Origin: Dryococelus australis
Taxonomy: Eukaryota; Arthropoda; Insecta; Phasmatodea; Phasmatidae
NCBI GenBank assembly: GCA_029891345.1
Contig: CM056994.1
Span: 223,463,491 to 223,527,490 of the forward strand
DNA length: 64,000 nt
Reading direction: 5' to 3'
Positions 34,848-46,332 of the stretch are shown one piece after another. The notes beneath the pieces were generated by a model. It made no database searches. It had not been told where the DNA came from and saw only the letters and a program-made list of their open reading frames with translations. A program made the translations under genes and the position numbers. The stretch's first letter is position 1. Each line of letters opens with the position of its first letter.

Positions 34848-37800
34848 ATGAGAATACTAAAGTGGAATTGTCGGTCTTTGTCACTTCAATGAGGACTTCA
34901 ACTGAAGTATCTTTGTACCACACCAGCTGATGTTATACTGCTACAAGAAACGCACTGGCACTTTGCAGCTAACCAACAAGGTCTCTTTTCTAGGTATACA
35001 GTGTATCATATTGCTCCACTGAATAAACATGGTGTAGCCATACTTTTCAACACTGTCATATACTCGGTGGAATTATAGGTTTCCAACTTGCCTGATAATG
35101 TTGAGGCAGTTGCGGCTAAGGTTGTCTTCGATGGCGTCGAATTGGCTCTACTTTCCATTTATGCTCCACCACAGCATGCTACCAGTACTTTTTCCTGGGA
35201 CAGACTGCTTGGGGCATGCAATCATAGTCCCATAATAGGAGATGATTTTAATGCTCATCATACATTGTGGGGTGATGTGAGGTGTGATTTGGCTGGGAAG
35301 AATCTGGCAGAATATATTGACACCTCGCCGTATGTGTTATTGAATGATAGCAGTTCTACCTATGTGGGAGCTTATGATAAACACAGCTCTGCCATTGATC
35401 TCACACTGTGTACTCCCAGACTTGCAATGGACTTCACTTGGGCCGTGCTTACTGATGCTATGGGTAGTGATCATTTTCCCATTGAACTAGTTAGTCAGGA
35501 TATGGGTACAACTACTCTTCTTACTCATCCTGATTTGCAGCCCTTGTGGTACTCCTGCTATAATTACCAGCGCACCTCATGGCAGGCATATCGTGAACAT
35601 ATAGTACATTATATAAGCTCCCCCACTATCTTGGGTGGTGATGTCCAAACTATGTATGATTACTTTCAGAATTTGGTCACATCATCCATGTGGCCGCTGT
35701 GCCACATAAGTCTTCTTGGTCTGGACTCCGTAAACCATATTGTGAATGGTGGACTTCTTCTTGTACGTCCCTTAATGCAGATCGACGTCTGGCCTTCCGC
35801 ACATACAAACAGCATAGTACGAAGACAAATTTTTTTACTCTATCTGGAGGTACAAGCTCGTTTTAAGTTGACTCAAAACTGCGAAGAAGGATCACTGGCA
35901 GTCTTACTGTCAACAGTTTTCCTGTGTTACCCCTTCGGGGGAAGTCTGGAAGGTCATCTGTTCTCTACGACAATGCTCATCCTCTCCTCGATCCGGAAGT
36001 TTGGGATACTCCACTCTGACTGCTATCTATAAATGTTTTTCTCCTGATTATGTCCCAACCTATGATGAATCTCCTTGTTCTCATTCGGCATCTGCACCTA
36101 ACCCCAAGAGACGACCTGCTAAGGATACTGCTATCTTGATGTCTGAAATCAGCATTGCAGAATATCGTCACTCTCTTCGTGATGGATGGAAATCACCAGG
36201 ACTAGATGGGATTACATATCAGCATGTGTGGGAGCTTCCACAGGAAGGCCATCACCTGTTACTTTGTATCTTCAATGGTATATTGCTACATCAGGTAATT
36301 CCTACTCAATGGCAGGAACACATCATTTTGCCCATTTTCAAGACTGGTAAAGATGTAACATTAGCTACATCCTACAGACCTATCACGTCTTGTGTAAACA
36401 AATTCTTTGAGAATATTTTGAAGAAGAGGATGGAATGATGGTTGGAGACTAATCACCTCTTACGCAGGGAACAATTTGGCTTTTGTAAAGGAAGGACCTC
36501 TCTGGATGCTATTACAGTATAGATAAAATGGGCTAAGGACACGTTTACTAGCAATGGTGTTTTATGTGCATGTTTCTTGATATTCACTCTGCATTTGATA
36601 CAGTAAACATTCCTGTACTTTTGCACAAATTAGCTCAGATAGGGCTGCCACTGTGTCTCGTTCGTATCTTCAAGGCTCTCCTTCAAATTAGGATCACTTA
36701 CCTTAAAACAGACACTTATATTACACTTGGAAGGTTGGTGTATCAAGGCACCCCACAAGGTGGTGTTCTTAGTCCTCTTTTGTACCTTATATGCCCTCAA
36801 GATCTTATTTTCAATCTTGGCCCATTTGTTCAACTTATTAGTTATGCTGATGATGTTGTCTTGTTTTATTTGTCCTTCGCTGTTAGTGATGTGGTATCAG
36901 TTATGAATGATGCCCTCCAACATCTTGGCACCTGACTTTGTTCTCATTGTCTAACACCATCAGTTCACAAAACTAAGGCTATGCTGTTTACTAGAAAATG
37001 TATTGACTAGTCACAGATCCATCTGCTTCTTTGCAATACACCTTTAGAGGTCTACTTATTTGGGCATCGTTCTTGACTCTACTCTTTCTTGGGTGGATCA
37101 GGTAACTCATCTTACTGTGAAGATACATCAAATGTTTCAGTTGTTGAAAATGCGTGGACACACTGCCTAGCGTGGTGATCCTCATACACTGTTACTGTTT
37201 TAGCGAACATTTATTTGGGCCAAGATGAATTATGGTAGTGTTTTTATGACTTAATTGTGTGATACTACCCTCACAATATTACAGCTTTTACAAAATGCCT
37301 GTCTACATTTATGTCTAGGGGCACTGCAGTCCACACCCTTTGGGGGCACTTCATGTTGAGGTGAATATACCACCATATGGCCTACATAGAAGGATGTTGG
37401 CTCACAAATTCTGGATCAAGGCAAATTATTTTCATGAATCTCCTCTCCATACCATTATAAATTGTATTGGTATTGGTGTTCTTGGTTGTTCTTTGCAATA
37501 TCGCCTGCTTTTACCTTGTGTGAAGCGCATTTCTGTCTATATGGTGGACTTTCCTGTGCTTTTTTATACATGTAAGGTGGAACGTTTATTTACAGAATGC
37601 AAATGCTGCATGAGTGGTGGAGAAGTTCATGCGCTATACCGGCAGTGTCTGAGCCAATATCCCAACTTTCTCCACATATATATTGATTGATCGAAATCCC
37701 TATATGCAGTTGGTTGTGCCTACTATATTCCTGCATACAAATCGTCTGGTTTATTTAAGTTATCATCTTCCGATTCTATATTTTATGCTGAAGCATATGC

Positions 37801-38387
37801 TATCGTAAAAGCACTGGAGTATGTATTGCCGGACTATATCAGCCAAAAATCTCTGCATATTTACAGATTCTAACAGTGTTGTCACTGCTCTTGCCTCTCT
37901 CCACTGTCATTGTCAACCAGATGATATTATCTTACAGATTAAGCATCTTATCTAGACTATTGAGATCATGGGTGCTATGGTTGTGATTGTTTTGCTTCCG
38001 AGTCATGTGGGTATACCCGCCAACGACATGGCTAATAAACTGGCAAAACTGGCTTCTGACACAGGGATGCCGATTACTGCTCCAAATCTGGATATGTTAA
38101 TTACAATTTCCAAACGTCACCTTCGTGGTATTTGGGAAACCCAGTGGCAAGAATGTGAGGTTGCACCGTCCTACAAGAATATCCAACCGCACTTACAAAC
38201 ACAAACATGGTTTAGTGGAAAAGCAAGGAAAAAACTTTATTTCACTGTTATTATCTGCCCGAGGCTAAATCATAAAAATTGTAATGTTCATCTTCACAAG
38301 TTAAATCTGGCCGAATCACCTAATTGTCATTGCAGGGATGGTGCGCAAACTATTAGTCACATTCTATTTCATTGTCGTCAAATGTAA
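34848..38387 (+). pseudogene. LINE ORF2 (endonuclease, reverse transcriptase, RNase H), broken
   Basis: The start ATG at 34848 gives MRILKWNCRSL, the usual beginning of the AP endonuclease. It is followed by ILLQETHW (34935 area), GDDFNAHHTLWG (35238 area; the family usually has GGDFNAHH), SAIDLTLCTP and GSDHFP. RT motifs are GWKSPGLDGITYQHV, LDIHSAFDTV (about 36577), GTPQGGVLSP (36747-36776) and the catalytic YADD (36843-36854). RNase H pieces are YID.SK (37676 area), FYAEAYAIVKALEYV, FTDSNSVVTALA (frameshifted) and LPSHVGIPANDMANKLAK (37993 area). The C-terminus has a CHCRDGAQTISH..FHC motif. In-frame stops interrupt the endonuclease (about 34893 and 35076), RT (36436, 36520) and RNase H (37687), and several frame changes occur. 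Confidence 0.85.
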
Positions 38388-38582
38388 GCTCGTGATGAAT
38401 TGTATGACTGATTACATCACTGTGGAATCTCTCCGCCATTTGACAGAGAGGGTGTTTTATACCCTTATCAGATTAAAGTATATGATGCTCTATTTGCGTT
38501 TTTAGTGCGGAATAAATTTCGTCTATGAATGCTCAAAGAACTAAATTTCCATCATCTGAAGCCACTGTTTGCACAAAAAAAA

Positions 38583-40199
38583 TGAATCCATACCATTGAT
38601 CTGTCTGTAGCGATACTCGGCTGAAGCTGTATTCGAAACATCATAATATGGCGTGATCTTTTGTCTCTGCCTTGATTTGTATTATTATCATGTGTTACGT
38701 CTCCCACATCAGTGTTGTTCCAGTCTCTGTGGAGGAAGGTTGTACATCTCACTCCGACACGGCTACTTGTCTGTGAAGTGGGCAAAATGGCGTACCTAAC
38801 TTCTACGTCTCACCAGGTGAAATTGTTAAGTCTTATAATGACTTAACTGTCAGTGTTGTTCCGATTTTCGTAACTGATGGATATCTGTGACCTACTGCGG
38901 CAAGAAACGAGTTTGTTTACGTCAAATTATCGGTTGGGTATTTTTCCTCCCCTTCTAATACGGGTAGAAAACTGATTTCGTCATGGCTGTACGGAAACTA
39001 AGGCCCGAAAAGACAGAACTGAACTCAACTGCAGTGGTGTGGCGACATGACAATGACACGATGTGTTTCTGAACGAAGCGTCAAGTTCATACTCGTGTTT
39101 TTTAAATATCCTAGGGAAGTTACAATGTTGTGATAAATATGTTTCCATGACAGGGATAATTAATATACTGAAACGAGTGTTGTGATCGCCGCATGTGCAA
39201 GGGCGTAGCCGCAATTTCCGACTATGGTGACTGTGTTGTAATCGTTGCGCAGGCCAGATGTGTGTGGATTTCAAATATGTGCAAAGTTTATACGTTTTAA
39301 CTATGAACTGATGCTATGACGAAGTTAATTATTTATATTTACGTCTGTTTATCACAACATTGTACCTTCGCGCTATTTGTTTGAAACACAGTTGTGTAAT
39401 GAGCTTATGTTTCTGTGATTAGAATTTTTGCCACAATCACAAAAAAATACTAAGCCCATCCAGATAAATTTAAATAAATAATAAAATAAACCTACAAGCC
39501 AGTAAGTGTTAGTGCATGCAAATATTAGCGGAATAAATGTTACAGTAGGCCTATGTGTTTGCATGTTCATCAGTATATTTTACATTTGTCGATGCTACGT
39601 ACAATAAATAAGCGACACGCGATGCGTGCTTGAGTTTACTGCGTCGTTTCGTTGGACTGATTGTCCCTTCGTTTTAATTTTTATTCCAAACACATTAATA
39701 ACAACAGGTTAAATACTACTGTGTTTCCGCCACAGTTGTAACAAACACCGTCGTGGCTAAATATTAATATGCATTATGTGTAAAGTGCTATATCGTGTGT
39801 AACAAATAGTTGTAAAGCCGACCTAAATATTGTTATAGGCCTAAATTGTGAACATTCGTAGGAAATATGACAGCATTCTTTGAACAGCTATAAAACAGCA
39901 ACCAACGCATTTGACAGTTATAAAAGTAGAAGTCACACGACAGTGTGTGTGTTTACGTGTAGCGGAAGGATACGTAATCAGTAACCAAAGGTAAAAATTT
40001 GGCAGGGCTTCAGGAAAAGGCCGAAGTTATCGTGAATCAACTGTAGTAAAATGCTGAGCCACCGTGACAGAATAGATGATGATGCTGGGCCTGGGATGCC
40101 ACTGGATTCCAGAGAGTAAATTCCTCTGCAAACGGAAAATTATTTCTCGCGAGTCTGCATGTAATGAGCTTCGCTTGCTGCTGGATGTGTTCGCACACT
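38583..40199. other. Stretch without supported genes
   Basis: Several frames of 65-97 codons (38552-38785 minus, 38981-39274 minus, 39373-39570 minus) lack any family motif. No repeat family shared with the rest of the window was found. Confidence 0.4.
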
Positions 40200-40432
40200 T
40201 ACAGGCTGTTCACGGTAAACTGAGCACTTTTGCGGCCATAATTAATTTTTCCTTTCAGCCATTTTTTATCCATCAAACATTTTTTTAAGAATGATATTGC
40301 TATGTAAGTCATAAACACAGTGTGTATATCCCACTGCACTCGGAAGTTAACGTCGAAGACTAAAATAAGGATTATTTACTGTGTATTATTCCAATTATTC
40401 AAAAGTGCTCAGTTTACCGTGAATAGCATGTA
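40200..40432 (-). mobile_element. MITE family 1B, copy 2 (reverse)
   Basis: The TIRs are GGCTGTTCACGGTAAACTGA and CAGTTTACCGTGAATAGC. The interior is the reverse complement of the 12437 copy (CACAGTGTGTATATCC, CACTGCACTCGGA, TTTTATCCATCAAAC). Confidence 0.8.
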
Positions 40433-40635
40433 ATATATTACTCATTACGTGCAGTGCTGCGGGCAGGATTGTTATATTTGCTTATAGAAGAGGTGGTCAT
40501 TTCCTCGAAGAAGTATGCTGTTTGGTTTATGTCTCAGCCAACGGAAACAGTTTGTTTCGTCACGTGATCACATTCCGTACGTGCATTAGACGAACATACT
40601 GTAGGTTTTGTCTGGAATTTGAAAGTTCTCCTGGT

Positions 40636-40790
40636 CTTTCGCAAATGGGGACCGTGGCAGACGTAGCCGTTGGCAGACTGTATTTCTTGGGGTGCTCCCG
40701 TTTCCTCCACCCTTGCACTCCACCTTCACTTCACTCCACCTTAACTTCACTCTTACGGGCGCTCAATACATGACCAAGCTCCGACTGAAA
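40636..40790 (+). repeat. SINE family B, 3' part only
   Basis: It begins inside the body (TTTCGCAAATGGGGACCGTGG), continues through GGCAGACTGTATTTCTTGGGG, CTCCCGTTTCCTCCACCC and CTTGCACTCCACC, and lacks the tRNA-related head. It is 5'-truncated compared with the 18695 and 58351 copies. Confidence 0.7.
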
Positions 40791-42245
40791 CCTTTCAACG
40801 CAACCCATTTTAAATATCAGGAAAATAACAGAAGAAATGGTTGCTCAAAGCACCGTTAAATGTATGTATGGAGAAATTGTGCGACATTAATTTTACCTTA
40901 CAAAGTAGTAAGTAGATTGTGTATATTGTGAACACCAAAAATGGAAAACTGTAGGTTCTCAGTATTTTTCGTGCAAGAAAAATGTAGATGTATTCCAACA
41001 CATGACACGCCGCTGTCTAGTGCACGTAACACAAAAGTAAGGGTTTATTTAAAATAACGTATGTTACTATAGTGTTATCATACATATAATACATCAAAGC
41101 TGGATGTCTACACACAAATAACGTGACTAAATAAAAGTCGCTTAGAATTACTACACATTTTCCTGGCTGAAGCGTTAAACATCGGCTTATTGGTATTAAT
41201 CAAGGGCCTGTAGGTTCGAATTTAAACATTTCTAAGTTTAATTCACAACATTTTTATGAAGCTGTGTAGCTTACTCGTATGTTACAAAAGATAAGAATGT
41301 TTAATCAAACTAAATAAAATTTTTGAGCTACGTAATCAGTATCAGAATTTAGAGCTTTGTGGAAATCTAAACATTCACAGCATTTGTGGTGTACTTATTC
41401 GGCAAATCTGGTTACATTTTCGAGTTTGCAAAGTAATAGATAAACAGTCGGGTGGTGATGACAGAAACTCATTCATGCGGAGGACAATTAACATAAATAT
41501 TTAATGGTTTAATGGGAGTAATAAAACTATAACAGAAGTAAGACTTACAATAATGTTTTTTTTTTGTAAAACATAACAGTTGTTAACGTATTAAAAAGCA
41601 CGACCGTGTCCTACACTCCAGAAACCAGGAACTTGTATCTGTTCCACTGGCAGCCACACAAAAGTTTTGTTTGGTCTGTCGTAGTAGTTTTACCATAAAT
41701 ATGTCGTAGGATTGGACGCTCATACCGTAGGGCTGACAATTGAAAACATCACTTTATATTATATAAATATTTTGATCAATTTGTTAACATTTAAAAAATG
41801 TTTTAAAAATTACTAATAAAATATTTATTTAAATGTTAATTTATACTTTTCCCGAAAAAGTGTTTTTTAGTTTATTAAACATTTTGGCATTTAATTTAAT
41901 TTTGTGTGGATTTACTTATTGTGAAAAAATGTACCTGGGCTTTAGTTAAAATATTAAAAATACATTTTAAATTATTATATTACAGAGAACTAAATTGACA
42001 CAGAATTTTCCTTCACAATAAAATTTTAAGTAGGCCTACATCAGCCGCTAACTCGCGACTGATACTATTACACATTTTTATGGATTTAGTTGTCGGAAGA
42101 ATTGTTTTAACCTATCTATCGTGGCGTGGCATTTGTATGTGAATGGAAAGAATAACTTCTTGGCATTTTCTATACACCCTAAAGAAAAATCACAATGTTG
42201 CGATCTAAAATGACTTGTGGGTTTACATCACTTCAAAGCACGCTG
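40791..42245. other. Stretch without supported genes
   Basis: AT-rich. A B-box match (GTAGGTTCGAATTTA) at about 41210-41224 is preceded by a possible A box (GAAGCGTTAAACATCGGC), so a decayed tRNA-like segment may be present. I could not define element ends around it. Confidence 0.35.
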
Positions 42246-42942
42246 CACTGAGAGAAAATCGAATAAAGTATTTGTTTGTATAGGGCCAAATATATATTTA
42301 GTTGTCCTAACAAAATATATTGTTGAGCAAACAAAATTTGAAAGCAACAAAATTATTTTCGTTCGTTTAACAAGATATATGTTTGAATAATCAAAATCTC
42401 TTTGTTGGGCCAAAAAAAAAAAAATTAGACTGTCGACTAAATATACTGTTGAATTAACTTTATATATTTGTTTGGCCACTCATTTGACTGCCTTCGTTCG
42501 AAAATACAGCTCGAGAGTTTGTTTGTATTTTTGTGACAATTAGGATAGTAAACGTGTTTGTTAGTGTATCTATTGATGCTTAACAAGCGTATAAGCACAT
42601 TAATAAAACACTGCAACAATAAACTGACAAGTAAAGCTGTAAAACTTGAAATATTTGTTTGTATACATTGCCCAATATTTGCAGTATATCTACTTAAAAG
42701 CTTTCCAGTGTCGTTAGTTGTCACATTAGCTGAGATTACTGAGGACACTTGGACACAGGTGATCTAGGTTCGAAACTGTGTCGTATTGGTAAGGTTTTTT
42801 TTTTATAACGGCCCGAACTGTTTAATGTACGTGTAGTCAAACAAATGAGAACAACAAAATATTTCATTGCCCCTGTACAAAGAAATAATTCGGTTGCACC
42901 AAACAAATCTTGTTCGATTCAACAAAACATTTTTTCTCAGTG
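42246..42942. mobile_element. CACTG-ended element with an internal tRNA-like segment
   Basis: The left end is CACTGAGAGAAAATCGAATA and the reverse complement of the right end is CACTGAGAAAAAATGTTTTG. Subterminal regions on both sides are full of AACAAAATAT, TTGTT and CAAACAAAT motifs in both orientations. Near 42700-42775 a tRNA-like stretch (CATTAGCTGAGATTAC, then CTAGGTTCGAAACTG, a B-box match) lies inside. No transposase was found. CACTG termini plus subterminal repeats suggest the CMC group, by inference. Confidence 0.6.
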
Positions 42943-45138
42943 TATGATGGCCGCCCGCCAAAGGGAAGCAGTACCAACTGCAGCAGAACTATTTCCGGAC
43001 CCCGTGAGTGATTACATTACACAGCCTTTTGTGGAGCGCTTCAACAAATATACTGAAAATCGCGGGAAATAAATACGGTTCCATGTGCGACGAGAGTAAT
43101 ACTCGCTGAAGGTCGCAATACAATAATAGAAAGCCTTCACTTATTCTTCAGTGAAGCTACATCGAGGCCTTATACTAGCAAATGACAGAGTGAGGGATAA
43201 ATAGAACACGAAAGAAAAAGAATCAACATTTTTACGTTTGAAGTATCGCAAAAGAAACTGTTTATAAGTGGATGAGTCAAACAGTCGTTTGATTTATGGA
43301 ATTTTAAGGAGATAAAAACATATACTGCAAAAATTTCCTGTAACTAGAAGTGATTTACGCAATCAGTATTTATACTAGGCCTTGGTACCTTTAATTTGCA
43401 GCGTGCTTATTCCTAACCTCAAAATGTAGCAACCAACTGAGATCAACGAGCAGCGGTGCGAAACACAATTTTTTATATTCTATTTTTGCAGTGTCACCAA
43501 CCCTCGTCGTGTACATTTTCCAAAAGTATTCCTGTTTAAAAATATTTTTTTCTCATTCACCGTTACCAACTGTTGTCGCTAAAGATGTTATATAATGTGA
43601 CTCTAGACCGTTGCGTTGACGGTAAAGTTAACGATCGTATTTTTGATGTTGGCTGACGCTATTTCTGAGTCTTGTTGACGTTAAGTAGCGACTGACGCTA
43701 AGCTACCGACAAAAAGTCACAGTAGGCCCACAGAGAGGCACTCAACACAATAAAGGAAATCTCAATACCAACAACGTTAAAGTGTGTAAGGCAAGCTACA
43801 GTGGCGAACATAATAGCGCTTTGTGACGATACAACAAATTCGGTACCGCTATTTTCAGTCAGGGTACCATCATTAAAATGTATTTTATTTAATGAATATA
43901 TTACAATGCACATAAAGCTGTTAACACGCCACGCCACTTAAGGATAACACCGAGTTGTCTCGGTGGAGGGGGGGGGGGAATAAAACATCTGCCCAGTGTT
44001 TTTTTAATGTATTTGTTGTCGCCAAGTTCCTCTTTTCCAAATCCAGCCGCCTTCCATTGGGGAGCGGCAAATAAAATTTTATTTTATTCGTCCTAAAAGC
44101 TGTTCAGAATGTTTACAATCAATGCGTAGTAATAGCAAATGTACAATATTCTGAAGACAAGAAAATAATATGTGTGCGCTTTCTTAAAAATGCACGTTAC
44201 GTGCTACAGGAATACAATTGATTGGTTGGAGAATTTTGGTTACCGAGAAAGAGGAGCATTTCCCGCCAAAAATCATCAATCAGTAAGGCGAACAAGATAT
44301 CAGATAACCTGAGTAAGAACACTTGGTTGTGAGCGATCTGTATACAGTTCCATGCCCAAGGAGCGAGGCTGTAATATCAGTCTCGGTAAATTAATTGTAA
44401 ACACTACGTTCTTTTTCACGCCTGACGACTAAATGAAAAGAATAATGTCATTAGTGCCCAAAAAGTATTATCAACTATCTTTAATTACGTCGGAAGCAAG
44501 CTTTGTGAAGTGTTTGTTATGACAAGTGAAGCCCGCAGAAAAACAGGAACTCGTACTTGGCGTATTTTCACTTCCCAACGCCTAATGAGATATATGTACA
44601 ATGTAATGTATTGTGTGTAATAGGTGTACATAAAAAAATCTAGTCATTAAAATGTTTTTTTAATGTATGCTAAGCACGATAAAAACAGAGCGTATGTATT
44701 TAATCATAATCTTACTTTCACAGGGAATCAGGCTCTGCTCTCCGAAAAGAAACCATCAGAATGGTTTATTGCATTGAACATTCAGAATGTACAGCTGAAC
44801 CAGTGATTTCAACAATGAAGTACCAGTGACTGGATACTAATTTGATACGTAATACGCTCTTCCTAAACATAAATCACAGTGGAGTGCATTGACAGTGGAA
44901 TTTTGTAAATATCATTACACGTTAAAGTGGAATCTATGAAATTAACCTTTCAAATAATATAACTTCGGCGATTATAATAAAACCGTTTTCACTAAATTAC
45001 AGCCGAAATTTTTCCTATCTTAACATTTCTTTACTACCCGGAATTCAAAGGATGTCCTCTTCCGAGTACTTTTTCGAAACCAAAATAAAAATTGTCGGTT
45101 TTTTGGATGTACTGGCATTGCAGACAGATCCGCAGTAT
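42943..45138. other. Stretch without supported genes
   Basis: A G run lies at 43968-43978. Frames at 42845-43072, 43698-43937 and 45020-45322 have no family signature. A CAGTG/CACTG-rich patch at about 44800-44915 resembles the subterminal arrays elsewhere in the window, but no partner end was found. Confidence 0.4.
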
Positions 45139-45908
45139 ACTGTAAAAAAATGTAATTTTTATTGAGAAATCGTAATTTTACAAATGCCAGTAACAGTACA
45201 AAGATTTCTCTTATAAAACTACTCGTTTGTAAAACTACAGGGGCCATGCTTGTAGAAGAACTCAGGAAAATGTTAGTACTATACTGACCCGTATCTACGA
45301 GCTTCAGCAAAATGGCGGACACTCGACCAATAACCTAAAACCGTATATAGCTGTTTGTGTAAAAACAATGGGTGATGTAAATTGTAAGTGCGTAAAAAAA
45401 ACAAACGTATTAAGAGTTTGAATGACGTAAATTATAAAATGACAATTTAAATCAGACGTGACCGTATTACTCATTAGCTGTTAATGTTTCCTAGTTACAC
45501 GGAAATCTTGAAATGAAATACAGTACTGGTAAATGTATGTAAGTACTTGGAGTTATAATTAATTTATAAATAAGCGCTAAGTAAGTCAAGTTGAGCGGTT
45601 AAATGTGCAGGCTAATAATAAAAAGGGACGTGGGTTTTAGTCCCTATGTTAGTAAAGTGATTAATTTTTTCATAAATTATGTATTGAAGATTTTTTAAAA
45701 ATACATTCTCTTATATTAATTCATCAAATTTGTTTTCTAGAAGAACAAAATAATTTTATCTACACTTTTCAATACTGTATCATTTGTAATATTACAAATA
45801 TTTGTTTTGCAGATTTTACAAGGAAACTGTTTGTAGTTTACAAAGTAATTTCTTGGTAACCGGGTTTCCAAGGACTTGTCTTGTAAAAGGACAAAAAATA
45901 TTTTAGAA
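45139..45908. mobile_element. Probable non-autonomous element with TTTACAAG arrays and a tRNA-like segment
   Basis: The left part starts ACTGTAAAAAAATG and carries TTTTACAAATG and TTTGTAAAAC. The right part carries repeated TTTACAAG/CTTGTAAA motifs (45815-45895). Between them, 45595-45650 reads GAGCGGTTAAATGTGCAGGC, then GTGGGTTTTAGTCCC, an A/B-box-like pair. The right terminus does not match the left and directly abuts the next element at 45912, so it may be truncated. Confidence 0.4.
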
Positions 45909-45911
45909 TGT

Positions 45912-46332
45912 GCGCTAAGTGTATATCTGCTAGTCTTATGAGCAAGGTGTGACCGCCTGTATGCACAGCATTACGTACATTGTCTACGCACCTACATATG
46001 ATCAGTCAGAGCGTCTGTAGTTCGGCGGTTAGCATATCGTCCCCCCCCCCTGCCCTCCTTCTCCAATAAAAGTGCGATCCTAGTCCAACGCCCAGAGATG
46101 CAAGTTAGATATTTTCAACATGGGAAATGTGGCGAATGTTTCTGATGGCCAGTAGGTTTCCTTGAGACGCCTCACGTTTTCTTGGATTGGAGAAAGGTGA
46201 CACGATATGCCAACCGCAGAACTACAGAGGCTCTGACTGATAATATTTTTGTCCGTAGAGAATTTACGTAATGCTGTTAACACACGCGGTTACATCTTGC
46301 TCATAAGACTAACACACACACACACTTAGCGT
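45912..46332. mobile_element. TIR element with about 80-bp arms and an internal tRNA-like segment
   Basis: The left arm reads GCGCTAAGTGTATATCTG, then CTAGTCTTATGAGCAAGGTG and ACAGCATTACGTACATT. It pairs with the reverse complement of 46250-46332: ACGCTAAGTGTGTGTG, then TTAGTCTTATGAGCAAGATG and ACAGCATTACGTAAATT. Inside, 46018-46082 has CTGTAGTTCGGCGGTTAGCA, a tRNA D-arm-like sequence, a C homopolymer, and GTGCGATCCTAGTCC as a degraded B box. No coding capacity. Confidence 0.75.

Larger units (their letters stand above)
33300..38582 (+). mobile_element. I-clade non-LTR retrotransposon, degenerate
   Basis: Domain order is gag with three zinc knuckles, AP endonuclease, reverse transcriptase, RNase H, then a C-terminal Cys/His motif. 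RNase H downstream of RT together with a zinc-knuckle gag is characteristic of the I clade. The 3' end probably lies at the A-rich run 38574-38582; no target-site duplication was found. Stops and frame changes in every domain show that the copy is inactive. The 5' boundary is uncertain by a few hundred bases. Confidence 0.85.
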
